From Gliomastix tumulicola (Eukaryota > Ascomycota > Sordariomycetes > Hypocreales > Bionectriaceae), in contig BCHX01000001.1 in NCBI GenBank assembly GCA_001599755.1, forward strand, positions 1,984,001-2,048,000: a DNA stretch of 64,000 bases, in the 5' to 3' direction. Of the stretch, positions 1 through 12,582 are shown piece by piece. A program made the position numbers and the translations under genes. The notes beneath the pieces are model-generated. The model was not told the origin of the DNA, made no database searches, and was given only the letters and a program-made list of their open reading frames with translations. The number at the start of each line of letters is the position of its first letter. Within the stretch, counting starts at the first letter, position 1.

Positions 1-1991
1 CGGTCGCATGGGCTGATCTTGCTGAGGTGTCGGCTGGCGTGCAAGCGGAGGGGCAGGAGGTCGGAATGACTCGCCACGGCTATCGTAGGGGTTTGGCGGC
101 TGCGGCGGCGGGTTGACATTGGAAAGGTTTCTAGCCCAGTTCTCTCCTGGCCCTTGCGCACTATGCGGGGGAGGTCCGTTTGCAGGTTGAGCTTGCTGGG
201 CCTGACCAGACCACGGTTGCCCACCAGGGCCAGAAGCCTGATACGCCTGCGGATGAACGTCCTGCGGAGCAGCAGGGGGTGGGCCGCCATTCGTCGAGCC
301 AGACCGAAGCAGTTGCAGACGAGCTTTGATGTGAGGATTCGTTGGGTCCAGCTCAGCAGCTCTCTGGTAAGCATCTAAAGCATCGGTAATCTGGTTGTTG
401 CACGACTCATACTAGGGAGACCAGTCAGTTCAATGTCCAAAGCAATGGCTCGTATCGAGGAGGAACTTACCAGAGTACCCAGGTCATACCACACCTCGGA
501 GATGTAGGGATTGAGGCGGATAGCGCGCGAATACGCATCCAGGGCGTCGCGGTATTGGTTGATCTGGTAATAGAGCACACCGATCGAGCACCAGAATGTC
601 GGATTCTTGCCATCCCGGTAAACAGCTTGTTGATAGGCTTCATACGCCTTGGGGTACTTCTGCTGCGACATGTAGCAGCGTCCCAGGAGATACCAACTCT
701 GTGCGTCCGAGTTGTCTAGAGAAATATTATCAGCCTTGCGCGTCGCGTCAGCGCCGTGGAAGAGCAGATCATATCACATACCTGATGAGACAGACTTTTC
801 AAGGTATTGAATAGCCCTCTCTTGGAACTCGAACGAGTTACTCTGCTGGTGATGAAGCCATCCCAGCTGCTGCAGGACTTTAGCATGCTGGGGTGTGTTG
901 TCCAGCACTCGATTATAGGCATTCTTGGCGTTGTCAAACTATCACCATGTCAGAATCAACAGTCCCTCGGTTTGGGGGCTGCATGCCATTGCACTTACGT
1001 CCTTCTGCTGCTCGTGGACATGACCAATCTGGAACCATATGTCGTCTTGGGAGAGAGGCGCCGGTGGAGAGGTGACAATGAATTTGAAGCACTACCAAAA
1101 GTAGTCGTTAGAGATACGCCGGGCCAAAGGAGCAGCTTATTATGGTGCTCAACTTACCTCCAAACTCTGAGTGAACTTGGACTGCTGCTTGTAAATGATG
1201 CCAAGACGGAAGTAGATCTCATTGGCCTTCTCGAAATCAGGCTGGATCTGCATGACCTGGGAGAATGCCTCCTCGGCGTAGTCGTAGCTGCCGTAGCGAT
1301 CATACAAGATACCGATTCCATACCACAGCATCGGGTCCTACTCCAGGTCAGTAAGTCTGTTCTCGTTGGATGGTGCAGAGTAACACCATGTAACAGACCT
1401 TGGCATCTCTCAAGTTTACCAGTGCTTGCTGGTATGCATCGTAGGCTTTCTGGAGGTTCTCGGTCATCAAGTAGCAATGACCTAGCTTGGATATTAGCAA
1501 AGCGCGCGAGAGTGTTTATCCGTTCAGATATCCAACTCACCTAGATTGCCCCAAGCTTCGCCATTATGCTGGTCAAGGGTGGTAATGGCTCGGAAGAATT
1601 CGAGCGCTTTATCGTAAGCCTCGCGCCCCTTGAGCAGCATGCCGATCGCATTCATGGCGGCCGTGGAGTTGGGGTTCGCCTGAAGGGCGCGTTCGTAGGC
1701 GTGCATCGCCTCGTCAGGCACGCGGAGCAGCTCCGAGAAGCTTCCTAGGAGGGTTGTCAGCAGTCATGTCGATATGAGGCCGGGGTACAATGAGCAAGAC
1801 CTACCAATCTGGAGCCAGACCGCCTCGTTGACCTGGGCGATGGGATGCGACGCAGCAAAGTGGCCCGGCTGATGATGCCCCGGCGGCGGCTGCTGGGGTG
1901 GAGGGGCCTGGTGTTGCTGCGGATGCTGCTGTTGCTGCTGCTGTTGCTGCTGCAGCTGCATCATTGTGGGCGAGGGGTGGTGGTTTGCCAT
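1..1991 (-). CDS. ssn6: Cyc8/Ssn6-type TPR transcriptional corepressor (3' end outside window)
   Basis: This is the N-terminal part of the TPR subunit of the Tup1-Cyc8 (Ssn6) corepressor, which links DNA-bound repressors to Tup1 in the nucleus. The gene starts at the ATG at 1991 and runs off the left edge. The first exon has a glutamine run (about residues 14-22) and a Pro/His/Gln-rich stretch, as in other Ssn6 proteins. TPR exons follow, split by at least six short introns near 1745-1803, 1485-1540, 1335-1395, 1095-1160, 940-1000, 725-780 and 400-470. Tetratricopeptide signatures such as AWGNLG, WYGIGILYDRYGSYDYAEEA and WYLLGRCYMSQQKYPKAYEA are visible. After the last TPR the sequence at 1-370 becomes Pro/Gln/Gly-rich. 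I am confident of the family; exact intron borders were not all resolved. Confidence 0.9.
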
Positions 1992-4900
1992 TGTTGCAGA
2001 GCAATTCCCTCCCTCGTTAAGACCGCTCGAGCAAGACCCAAAGGGTGTAGGTCACCTGAACCTAGTAGGGCTTTTGATGTCGCGATCGTTTCACTGCGTC
2101 GTGGAAATGCGCAGGAGAATATAGAAGCCCCAACGGGATCGAGGACAGCCCGACAAAGCCAATGGATGTGGCTCCGGTCGATGAGTCGCGGCTGGTGATG
2201 TCCAGTGAGGCGCCAGCCACAGTAGCTCCAGCCTCTCCTCGAAATAGAAGCGGGAAAAAAAAGGACGATGGGGCCCAACGGGTGGGAGCAAGGTTAAAAA
2301 GACTGGTAGATGGCGATGCTCAAGTGATGAAGGCGGCTCGCTATCGGCGACGAGAAGATTGTGTTCATTCAGCGCCGACCAAGGCGGGTCGGATCTGACG
2401 AAAAATTGGGTGGGCGAAGGAGAGGAAATTGAACAGTTTGGGGAGATGCTCTTGCGGAGGATGGACGACAGTGCCGCCGATGGGAACTCCCCTTACCCAC
2501 GAGATTGGAAGGAACGGGTTGTCTAAGCCCACGGTGGCGTACACGCGCCAGAACCTACCGACATTGGAGCAGTGGGTACGTACCCCTAGGTAACCAGGAC
2601 AAGAACAGGCTGACAGGGGTGGCCCAGGCCCCCCAGCGCATATAGAGTGGGGGAGTGGGGCCATTCCGCCTGGGTGTCTGCACTGTTGAGTGCCACTAGC
2701 ACGCACTGCAGTGCTTGAGTCGTTGACTGAGGCGGGTCCCATGGCGACCCCCCCTGCGAGTCAGGACGCAAGCCTGCAACGGATCCCTACGCTTGTGGGG
2801 CCCGACCGACCCTTTTGTTCTGCTCCATCCTGAGAACCTGTCAGCTCCTTGTCACTTGTACCTCCCGCCGCTCGCGTCCATGGAACCTCACCTCATCTCG
2901 CCTGAGCTGCCTAATATCCGGCTAGCACGAGCCATGGCCACCCGCTAACCTTATCGAGAGGCTGTGGCCAGCTTCTGCATCATCATCACGCCGTATTGGG
3001 CCGCCGCCTCTGAACTCTCTTCCATTCTTCATCTCGTGCCGTCTCTCATCATCCCCGGTTCATCGCGCATGTCGCACAGGCAAGTAATAATGCTGAGACA
3101 TCATCGATCACACACCACGACAGATTGCGCCCAAAGACAACGAGCACACTGCCTGACCGCAAGTCGCACAGCCAACACCCCACGTCTGGGATCGCATCGC
3201 AATGCACGCATGAATTCGCCTGACCAGCCCACCCTATTGAGTTTACCGAAGCTTGAAACTTCCACATTCTCTCCCCAAAAAGCGCAAATATGATGCCTGT
3301 GAGCTTCAACTCCACCAAAATGCTACAAGTGACAGCTCTGTTCGCGCGAATGAGAAGACGGGAATTTTCTACTTTCCTCTCCTCCCAGAGGGCGGGCAGG
3401 TCGCCTTACATGGGTCGACTGACTTGAGAAAATTGCTGTGCTGAGGCTGCCATCCGATTGGGCATCATCAGGCTGGGAGATCGAAAAGCAAGAGGGCGCC
3501 GTTCTTGGGAGGAGGCTTATTCGTCCCTCACAGCCACACCCAGGGACATGGAGCTTGGACAGCCTTGCGGCCTCAGTCTTGATACTTCGCATCATGGAGG
3601 ACACATACCCTGCATAGTCATCATCGGCCATGCAAGCTCCCACGTTTGCCCTTCCAATCAATCGGCAAGGCTACCTTTGACCCCAGTGTCTTCGAAAGCT
3701 ATATTCACAGGCTTGCTTAAGTATGCTTGCCCCCGCAACCGAGCCACGCGCGCTTGCATTCGGAGCCTACCAATGCTGCACTGCCATTCATCCACCTTCT
3801 CGAAGAACACAGACGGCGCCGGCCTTTGCTGTACAGACAACCCCTGATCGAACTCGTCTTCATCATGACTGCAGCCGACGCCTGTACCTACAAGAGGATG
3901 CACCCTACAAATAGGGGCGTATCTAACCTTGAGAAGGAGCTTCAGGGGGCGCGACCATCCCAATCGACGGTGACTATGATCCGTGATGAGGACTGGTGGT
4001 CAATTGGAGGACTCTCCACAAGCATAGCTCTCGCCAGATGAACCGGCAACTAGCGATGTCTGGTGCAGACTGGTGATTCAGATATGATATTAGCACCCGA
4101 GGTTGACGATCGTGATTAAGTGGTGAATCCGATTAACCACTATCCCAACCTGTATGGCTGAGACAGCTTCGGAGAGATGACTACGCTACCGAAATGGTCA
4201 TGGCGATGTGGTTGGGACTGATATCATACGACGCAAGCTACACTCCCCCAACATGCAGGCCGCTCGCCCCCAGCTCGCCGCAGGCAATAGAAAGGAGGGG
4301 AGAACGTCGAGGCTTTCAGGTATACGGAGCCTCGCCCCCTACAAGCCTCTAGTGAGGTATATGTCTAGCTAAGGATTCAATTCCTGGGGGTTCCCACGGG
4401 AAATTCTCTTGTACCGCATCAAGCGCAGACAATCTAGGTTGATCTAGCCTCGCATCTCGACGGTCAATGCTCGTATCAGAGGGCTAGCGATATAATGAGC
4501 ACTCGGGACGGTGTGCTTTAGGGCTCTGATCATCAGCGACAGACACATGTCTCCCCTCTCGAGAGTCCAGTCAGGCGATCAGATCTGACTGCCTGCAGGT
4601 GCTTGCGTCCCTCATTCAGAGACAAAGTGGCTGAGACGGCGGTTGGAGATGATAAACAAAGCCGCTTCCAATTTCTGGGCGAAAACTCCATCCAGACAGG
4701 ACGTGAAGGGCAGAGGCGAGACTTTTGATCCGATTGGAATTGAGTAGCACGAGCTGTGTCTCTCGCACAAAACACGGATGGTTGCATTGCGCGTATTTTG
4801 GAGCTCGGCCTCACCAGCATCAGCCTCGGACAAGTCCCGGAAATCGCGACTACTTTCCCACCGCGTAGAAATGTACTTCCAAACGACGATAGTGGGGATG

Positions 4901-7312
4901 CCAGGACGCTCAAATCGGCGTGAAATGGCATAAGTAGTAATCAAAAAGCAGGACGGCGACCAAGACATGTGTGACATCTGCCGAATGAATCACGCATTCC
5001 TGTCGCATTTCACCCGAGAACCACAGGTTTCTCCTAAATTAAAAACATGTCACGGGCACTGTGGCGCGAAAACTGCAACGGAAGCCTCATCTCGTATCGC
5101 GCACGCCTCTCGCTGGGTTCTCCGTGATCGTGTCACCGTGGCCGTCGTACAACCCATTGGGTCAAGGCCAGCCAGCCCAGGAAGGTCACATGACCGCCCA
5201 CGTATCCACACCCACTGAGGGATCCCCCCCTCCCCAAAGGCTCGTCGCTAGCGGCCCATTGTGACACGGTGATGCGCCCTGGCCTGGTCGACCATGGGCG
5301 CACGGGAGGGAAAAGGGGGTTCATCTCAAGCCCTTTTCCCAACGCAATCCCAGATCTGTCCGTCCCGATGGTCCCAGTCTGCATCCTCGCCAATATCAAT
5401 CGCTCGCGCAGCACCCTGTGGGTGAAGCGAGTGTGTGCGTCAGAGAGTGCGTGCGTGTACCTTAGGGCTGAGAAGACGGAACGGGATCGTAATTCAGCGT
5501 CACCCAGCCATGGGATCTGCAATACGTGGCAGGCCCACGTCCAGTTGCTCTGCATACCCAAAGTACGGTCTGCACTCTGCTGAACTCTGCTGCGGTCCTC
5601 CATGGCGTGCCAGACTATTGAACCAGACCACACATTGCTCTCCCAGTCTAGCCCTCGGTCTACGGTCGGAGCACGATGGCTTTCGTGCCGATTGTGACGA
5701 GAAAGGGAGACGGCGGGTGCGAGAAAAGCAGGGACGTGAGGAAACTAGCGAAAGCCACCTCCCGAGCCTCCTCCCTCTCCCAAGGTCCCCACGGCTAATA
5801 GCCCCCCCCGCCGTCGTATGTAATCTCCCCTACTAACGTGAGAAAGGAAGTTTTCAAAAGAGGGGAGGGATAAAAAAAAAAGGGGGGGCGTGCTCCTAAT
5901 TGCCCGGCGGGCGGGCAGGGGAGGACGACTGGACAGGGGGACTCGAGGCAAGCAACCACGACACGACCTGCCCGGCTGCGAATGGAGTCTAGCTCGGGAA
6001 CAAGGTCCCCCTCCTTCCATGCTTCGGGACCTCCAGGCTTCGAGTGGATGGGTGACCAACCGCAAGGTCGTGGAGGGTTACGTTATGATCAGGTGGTGGG
6101 TTGGGCGACGTCTTGTTTTTTTTGTTTTTTTTTCTTGCGCGGGCTGGGCGGGCGTACAAAGCAAAAGCCCCCGCCCTTCAGCCAGTCAGCATCGCCGACG
6201 CATCTCCCCGGCCTGCCATCTGATTCGATCAGCCCTCGCGTCTGGCACATCGCCACGCCCGTAGCCCCAAACCCACGCGGGCGCACATGTACATGTACCT
6301 CCCTTTCGCCGCGCGCGTGTACCACCACCCACGCTGCGCTACCTGAGAGCCAGCGGTACATCGCGCGTCAGCAGTCTCCTCCCCCCCTCCCCTCCCTCCC
6401 CATCACACCGATCCCTCGACGGACGCACAGGACCAAGCAATAAAATGCATGTCTTGCCTCGACGTCTTGGCCCTGCTTGGACGGTCGCCTCCTTACGCCT
6501 CCACCTTCCCATTCTTTCCCTTCCCTTCTTCCCGATGGCTCCACCCCAGCCACTCTAAAGGAAGTGGAACGGGCGCGCCTCCGTTTCATCATTGGACCCG
6601 CCCGGCTTCTCGTGTTGTTCCCTCCGGGGCAACGTGGCTGATGAGGCTGTGATGGCTTCATCATATGGTGGCTACCCTAGACTTATGCCGTCACGTGCAA
6701 GCCGAGGTTTTTGGATCTGCGATGGCTTCCCAACGTTGGCGCTTTTGTGGTCAAACTGTGTCTGTATTGTATCCACGTGTATGGGTGGTTTAAATGGTGT
6801 TTCAATGGGTGTTTCATCCAACATTGGTGGCTGAATGCTGCGATCTAAATTGGGTTTGCTTCGGAGTCAAGGAGCCTCTCTAGCCGGTGGCTTCGTTTAC
6901 TGCTGAAAACACCCATTGGAGACCATGTTAAGGATATTCAGAAACAGTCGACTGACTGCCTACAGCCAGTAGAACGTCCAACGCATCCCAAAAATTACAC
7001 GATAGTATATTTCATATAGGTCATGAGCTGAAGCTCTCGTCTTCCTCAACACCGAGGAAGGAATTATAATAGGAACAGTACAAACAGGACGAAGAAACAC
7101 GCCTGACGCAGCAAATCGAACCTGCTTGCCATACAAAGATACACTGGCCCGGGAGACGCTCACGTACTCCCAAATATCGATCCGCGAACCGAAACCGAAA
7201 GATAGAGGAAACAAAAGAAAAAAAGGAGACGCCCAGTATGACCATCGTCTTCTATGATTCACCCGCCTGAACACCCGCCGCCGAATCCTAAGCTGCTTCC
7301 CGTTTGTTTGAC
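1992..7312. other. Long intergenic region upstream of ssn6
   Basis: This 5.3 kb stretch has no gene I can support. Open frames here are short, start without context and resemble no family I know; the longest is a 121-codon frame at 4612-4977 on the minus strand. There are C-rich and T-rich tracts at about 5800-5890, 6110-6135 and 6370-6410. The region lies 5' of ssn6 and beyond the 3' end of the TMEM115-like gene, so it is probably the ssn6 leader and promoter, possibly with non-coding transcripts. Confidence 0.55.
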
Positions 7313-8503
7313 TCAAGACTGCCTCGTCGCCTCGTCGTCGTGGTCAGGCTCGAACTTGGTCTCTCCAAGCATGGGCCCGGGCTGCGACGTCATGGCCGTC
7401 TGCGTGCTCGGCTGCGGCTGCGTCTCGACCGTGGGGCCGGACGGCTGCGAGGGCGGGGGATTCGCACGGCCGGCGGTATTCGACGTGGCCGCGTGCAGCC
7501 TCTGGTCGAGCGCCTTGAGCGCGATGGCCCTTCTCCTCTCCGCCTCGGCGCGCGCGCTCCCCGGCGTCCCGCGCTGCAGGAAATTGTCCCCCCGGGCGGC
7601 GGACACGTCTGCCTGCGAGAAGGGTGTGCAGAGGCGCATCGCGACCAGCACCTCGAACACCTGGTCTGCAAACGCCGCGACGAAGGGCTTCACGGGGTTG
7701 GGGAAGAACTCGGCAAAGGCAAACGTCTCGCTCGCGTCGCCGCGCAGGGACCCCGACTGGGACGAGTCTAGATCGGGGAACACGGTCTTGTAGAATCGCA
7801 GGTACGTCCAGCTTGTGAGGAAGCCAAAGACAGCGAGCAGGAACGCGGCGCTGGATAGCAGGGGTGTCAGGGAGAGGAGGGTGACGACTCCGAGGTAGAC
7901 GAGCGGGAATCGAGAGACTCGCAGCGACAGGAGGCCGCGGAAGAGGGTCACCGTGTGCGCCGGGACTAGTTGGCTGAATGCGACGAGGAAGGATATCTGG
8001 ACAGAAACGGTGCCCGCGATGACGGTAAGCCTGTGGATAGAAAACACTGTCAGTGAGAAGTTTCCCCTTGGGATGAAGCTCGCGCGGGCATAGCCGAGTT
8101 AGCAGTGCGGAACTGTCAATAATACGTACGTCCAGTTCTCGTTGCGCGTGACGGCGAAAAAGATGAACAGGGTGCAGAATGCGAGGAAGTTGGGGACCAG
8201 GGAGATCAGGACCATGAACTTGGCCAGCTCCTTGGAAGACCAGGCGCGCTCTAGATACCGGCCGCCATAGTGGAGCGTCGCCGCGGATATGGCGATGGTG
8301 AAGATGTTGCCCTCAACGAGCGTCGAGGTGAGGAACGTCCAGGGAAACGCGAGGGACAGCTGCGGCACGAGGGTGAGGTAGGGGATGATGATGTGGGCGT
8401 TCTCGGTCCACTGTCGGTAGCGGATGGCTGCGCTGAGGATCGACTGGAAGATGAGGGTGATGAGCAGAGCTCGTGTCACCGGCGGAATGTTGAATCGTGG
8501 CAT
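7313..8503 (-). CDS. TMEM115-like (DUF1751) Golgi membrane protein
   Basis: The predicted 363-residue protein is an integral membrane protein of the TMEM115/DUF1751 family, rhomboid-related but lacking the catalytic residues, and associated with the Golgi and retrograde traffic in animals. One intron (8031-8129) splits it; joining 8130-8503 to 7313-8030 keeps the frame. Several hydrophobic helices occupy about residues 8-215. The block GDASETFAFAEFFP, typical of this family, follows the last helix. The tail (about 290-363) is Pro/Gln/Thr-rich and hydrophilic, so probably cytosolic. The start is the first ATG, in front of PRFNIPPVTRAL. Function is inferred from family only. Confidence 0.85.
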
Positions 8504-9032
8504 GTCCTTGGTGGTCGCAGGTTAGCTGGGACACTTTGTCGTGGTGGATGCCTCCTGAAGGTCCAGGTGGAATAATCTTGAAATTCCCAAGGCGGAGGAG
8601 ACGCGAGCCGCAAAGCCACAGCCGCCCCACTTGCTCGACTCTCGAACTATCCAAGACCTCAACCTGCAATCACTCCCGACGGGATTCACTCACTGATGGC
8701 AGCAGGGAAAAGTAAAGCGGCGTTCATTAAAATTTGCGCGCTGTGGTCTGGCTAAGCAACATGGCCATTGCCGGCATCTGCGAGATCTATTAGCTGATCG
8801 TGACATTCGCTGGCTGTAGCGCGCAAGTAAAGTCCAGCGTGCATGTTTATCAGGCAGCACGCCCTATTAAACAGGCCTAATACTTGCTGTTTACTCGTGC
8901 TTTCGCATGTTCCCTATTTGCTCCTCTCCAATGCCACCTGTCTCGCAGTTCAGCACCCGACTATGTAACGTTGGTCAGAATGGACACCCTGACCACAGAC
9001 TTAATCCAAGTTAGAGCCTTGGTCTGACATTC
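8504..9032. other. Intergenic, promoter side of the TMEM115-like gene
   Basis: I see no gene here. It holds the 5' flank of the TMEM115-like gene and the upstream flank of the first tRNA-Pro gene. Confidence 0.5.
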
Positions 9033-9125
9033 GGACTCGTGGTCTAGTGGCATGATTCTCGCTTAGGGTAACACCCGTTGAGCATCAGATGCGAGAGGTC
9101 CCGGGTTCAACTCCCGGCGAGTCGT
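9033..9125 (+). tRNA. tRNA-Pro (anticodon AGG), with intron
   Basis: A cloverleaf can be folded. The acceptor 5' strand is GGACTCG and the 3' strand CGAGTCG. The D arm begins GGTCTAGTGG. The anticodon stem CTCGC pairs with GCGAG around loop TTAGGG...T, giving anticodon AGG. The T arm is CCGGG TTCAACT CCCGG. A 21-nt intron (9069-9089) sits after position 37, the standard place. The first pair, 1:72, reads G:G. A TTTT run soon after the gene can serve as a Pol III terminator. A second copy lies at 13790-13882 on the other strand. Confidence 0.93.
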
Positions 9126-9200
9126 AAGTTGTCCGAATTTTCCAGACACACTGAGCCCATCAACTAATTGTGCCTGAAGCCTTCTATCTTGATTGATAAT

Positions 9201-9236
9201 TTTTTTTGATCTTTTTGATCTTTTTGACCTTTTTTA
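9201..9236 (+). repeat. T-rich tandem repeat downstream of tRNA-Pro
   Basis: About three imperfect copies of the unit TTTTTGATC follow each other. It may add to Pol III termination but is more probably simple slippage. Confidence 0.6.
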
Positions 9237-10395
9237 TGTGAATTACAGCGGAAGGTTTAATTATCTAAAAAGACTCGCCAAGGATGGCCCCACCTTCCTT
9301 TTATGCCAGCAGAGGTAGCCATTCCGTCGCCATTCCAATTGTGCCTTACACTAGAAACATATGGCGGTTAATAATCATAGCCCCTCATATGGTCAACGAA
9401 GACGGCTCTCCCTGCCAACCTCCCCAGGACACGCTTTGCTAGCATTGGTCCTGTGGCATATCGCTTTTGCGGATATCCTGCGGGGCGTCTAGTCCAAGAT
9501 CCATGCTGTCGCTTCTCACGTTGAATTGCCCCAGTATGAGCCTCATTGAATGAAAGACTTCTTAATTCCAGGTCTAGCATCATACGCATGGACGGCATGG
9601 AGAAAGGGGGGCATCGCTTCATATTTTTTTTTTCTGTGTAGGGGCCACTTCACGATAGGAGAGAACGCGGCACCACCAAGTTTCTTCCCTTACTTACTGT
9701 CGGTTCAGGCAGGGCCGGGCTACTAGAGCAGGCTGCCTGAACCGCCTTCTCGATCAGCTCGTCTATCTTGTCTGGCTTGGGAGGCATCATGATGATGACA
9801 GTGGTGGTGGCTGTTGTTGCTGGCGCTGGTGCCGTAGGAGAAGGGGTTGGTCGGCTTGAGAGAGAACATGACGAACTTCAACCAGGGATGTTTCGCGCCT
9901 TTGAACAGCTTGACACACGCTTGAAGGATCCTTAAGCCGCAGGCACACCCTAGATATATAGCCTCACAGTTCAAGTGTCTATTCGATGTAAGTATTCACT
10001 GCATCGCAAGTGAGATTATCTTGCTTCGCCATGCTTTCTCTCTCCTCATATCTCTTCAACAAATGCCTGGTATTACATATAACACGACGTCGCGGACGAC
10101 AGGCAACAATATGTCTACATGGGCTCAACGGAGAGTATTACACTATCTTCCGTGGCCTTGGTAGAAGAATTTCTTGCGGTACTGGATTTATTAAAAAGAA
10201 GCCAATGATCTTTACGATGCAGTGGCGCAAGGCTGCCATGTGGGAGCATTTCACACCGATAGAGCATGGGATGAAAACAGTAAAGCATATCACATAATGG
10301 GCAAGGACGATCCTCGCTGCTTTCTCTCAGACCTTGGATGTATGGCAGGTTTATCGCCTCGGCATTAGAGTCCCCGTTTGATGAGCCTTACCGCT
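9237..10395. other. Gene-poor stretch in the tRNA-bounded island
   Basis: Base composition is lower in GC than in neighbouring genes. Short open frames at 9368-9622 and 9723-9974 (minus) and 10010-10297 (plus) show no recognisable domain, and I do not call them genes. Confidence 0.5.
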
Positions 10396-11526
10396 CTATT
10401 TCTCCAGAGAGATATGCAACAAGTCTTCAAACCGTATAGTGACAATACGCATAACTCTAATCTCGACGGCTTTCATATCCCTTAGTCCAGCTACCTCATC
10501 ACCTTCTACGCCGTCAACATAGATTCCACGCACCTGGCCCAATCTTGACACGACAGCTGACCTACGAATTATACGTGACGCAGGCGCAATGGCAAGACCC
10601 CATGCGACAGAAGAAAATCCTGGGCCGCATACACAGCCACAATGTACCTACTAGTAGTTATGGCCCAATAACTCAAGTATTCTTCTAGTTATTTGGGTTT
10701 ATACGCCCCAAGTTAGTACTTGAGAGGAAAATATGGTCATTTAAACGTAGGGGACCAAAGTCGGGCTTGACGGTCCCCTCATTGCCATTGCTCTTCTACT
10801 GGGTGGCGAGCTTATTCGGTTCTTTCTCGAACTTGACTATATCGAATTGGGACTTTGACGAGGTAGCTCCAGCCTGTCGGCGCCTGTCGAGGAGGAGAGG
10901 GGATGCAGACAATGCTGGGGCCTCTCTGAGGAGAGCCAGGCCTTTGATATGGTCTAGAGAGCTACGCCCGGCCCTCCTGGTCTGCTGGAGATATTGCAGA
11001 CCTCTTCCGACGTAGTATTCGATAGTGAAGGGCGTCAGGGAACATTGGCAAAATTTGACCTTGGCCGGATGGATGATGGGGTTCCTGAGCTTCAACAGGC
11101 TGACCGGGCGACTGTCATGCTCTTCAAGAGACGAAGAAAGTATTCTCTCCCTTCCTCTGAGAGGGTACTTCTCTCGTTAACAGAGACCTTTCCGTTCTTG
11201 TCCGGGGTCCCGAAAAGGTGTCGATAATGCACGAGATCCCTGAAGGAATTCGCACTAGGAAGCAGTCGCAGGATTGCGGGGAGGTCCTCATGGAAATTGT
11301 AAAAGAGGGTGTCGGTGAGGAGGAATGCCGTCTTGTCCCTCATGTGACAGATGGCGGCGTTAAACGAGGAATCTAGGTTCCTAGCATCATCTACCTCATT
11401 AACTATGAAGACAGAGAACTCATTGTGAGGCGAGCCGAAAATCTGAGAGTAGAGAGGTGAGACGAGCCGCTTCAAGTTGCGTGCTATGCTGGTAAGGCCT
11501 AAGTCGCTGTCGATGAGGGCTATCAA
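10396..11526 (-). pseudogene. Remnant of an SNF2-family helicase/ATPase gene
   Basis: The frame at 11526-11092 has degraded SNF2 ATPase features: FIVNEVDDARN at the place of the DEAH box (motif II), FLLTDTLFYN at the place of TATP (motif III), then FRDLVHYRHLFGTPDKNG, which resembles the segment after motif III. At about 11095-11105 the frame shifts; the next frame continues with SLLKLRNPIIHPAKVKFC and SLTPFTIEYY, the expected linker, down to 10796. Further on, a stop-free frame without an ATG (about 10665-10396) contains SRLGQVRGIYV, which could be a decayed motif VI. Walker A was not found. Key residues are lost and the frame is broken, so I call it a pseudogene. The family call is from memory of motif patterns. 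Confidence 0.6.
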
Positions 11527-12582
11527 TGTCGTACGCTAAAAGTTACCTGTGATTCAGCTGGTGCGTTTACCTTTGCACGTTCATGCCTACCAACGCGCCG
11601 AGGAGCTCGTTGGCTACCGTCAAACATGGATCCGAATGATGGCCAGAGACCTTCTCTTGTCACGGTGCCTTTGTGCGGCCTGTCAAGGATCGCTGAGCTT
11701 CTTTCCGACGAGGATGCGCTACAGCTCATGCAAACCTACCCAGGAAATCCGCAAAAAAGCCCTCCATGGCAACATGATCTTCCACGACAATGCTGCGCAA
11801 GTTGAGAAGAAGCTCACCGAATTCATCAAGATGAGCTAATGCTACGATGATCCGATGCGATACAGCCAGGATGTTAAGTGAGAGCATCCCCTCCTGGTTG
11901 TACTACAACATACACTCTGACATCGGTGGCCTTTCTTCCTTTCCCCAACTTTAGGGCGGCTCTATTCAAATTCGCGGGCGTCAGGGATGAAGAGCAGTCC
12001 TCACCCTTCCAATGGTCAGACTGTCGCGTGCCAGCCTCCATAATTCCGACGAGCAAGCTGGTCCGGCAGAAATGGCCGCAGTTGCGGTCATGGTTAGTCT
12101 AGACATTCTTGCTCTGGACCTCTACTGCATCAAGGACGACTAAGTGAACCAGGAAACTGTGGAAATGATGAATGCCTGGGAGCCACCACACAAGATGGCC
12201 ACCTCAAGATGAGAGCAGCGCGCCAGGTGGTCGAAGTATGCATCAGCAAATTTAGAGGGAAGCGTCCGCTAGCACCCGACCTTCAAAGCTATATCCAAGC
12301 TGTTGGCTCGATGAAAGAATTCAGCATGCAGCTAGGCCGCTCGAACCTGAGATCACTCAAGATTAACACATCACTTTACGGATTCGACGACGCACCTGTC
12401 TTCAAGGCCAAAATACTCAAGAGCATGCCAAAGTACTTGAAACGCCTTTGCACCCTAGCCTTCCCCAACGAACCAAGCAGAAATCCAGAAGTAGGGGACT
12501 CGTCGTCAGAATCGATGTTTGATTTCGAAGGTGGATAACGGGGCTTGTCTTTGGGCCTTACCGACGGTCTTGTTTAAGTACT
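11527..12582. other. Island DNA with unclassified open frames
   Basis: Open frames on the plus strand at 11549-11839 and 12209-12538 could be gene scraps. The second, 109 codons, reads like protein (SLYGFDDAPVFKAKILKSMP) but has no domain I recognise and no clear upstream exon. I cannot support a gene here. Confidence 0.35.

Noticed and set aside
4533..4977. Overlapping 132- and 121-codon minus-strand frames upstream of ssn6
   Set aside because: No domain, no supporting exon, and two frames open at once in the same DNA; insufficient for a gene.
5980..6100. 5S rRNA-like string GGATGGGTGACCAACCGC near 6047
   Set aside because: Only this short part resembles the 3' half of fungal 5S rRNA; the rest of the gene and internal promoter boxes are absent.
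10010..10297. 95-codon plus-strand frame in the island
   Set aside because: Its composition is unlike nearby proteins, it has no motif, and it lies in AT-richer decayed DNA.
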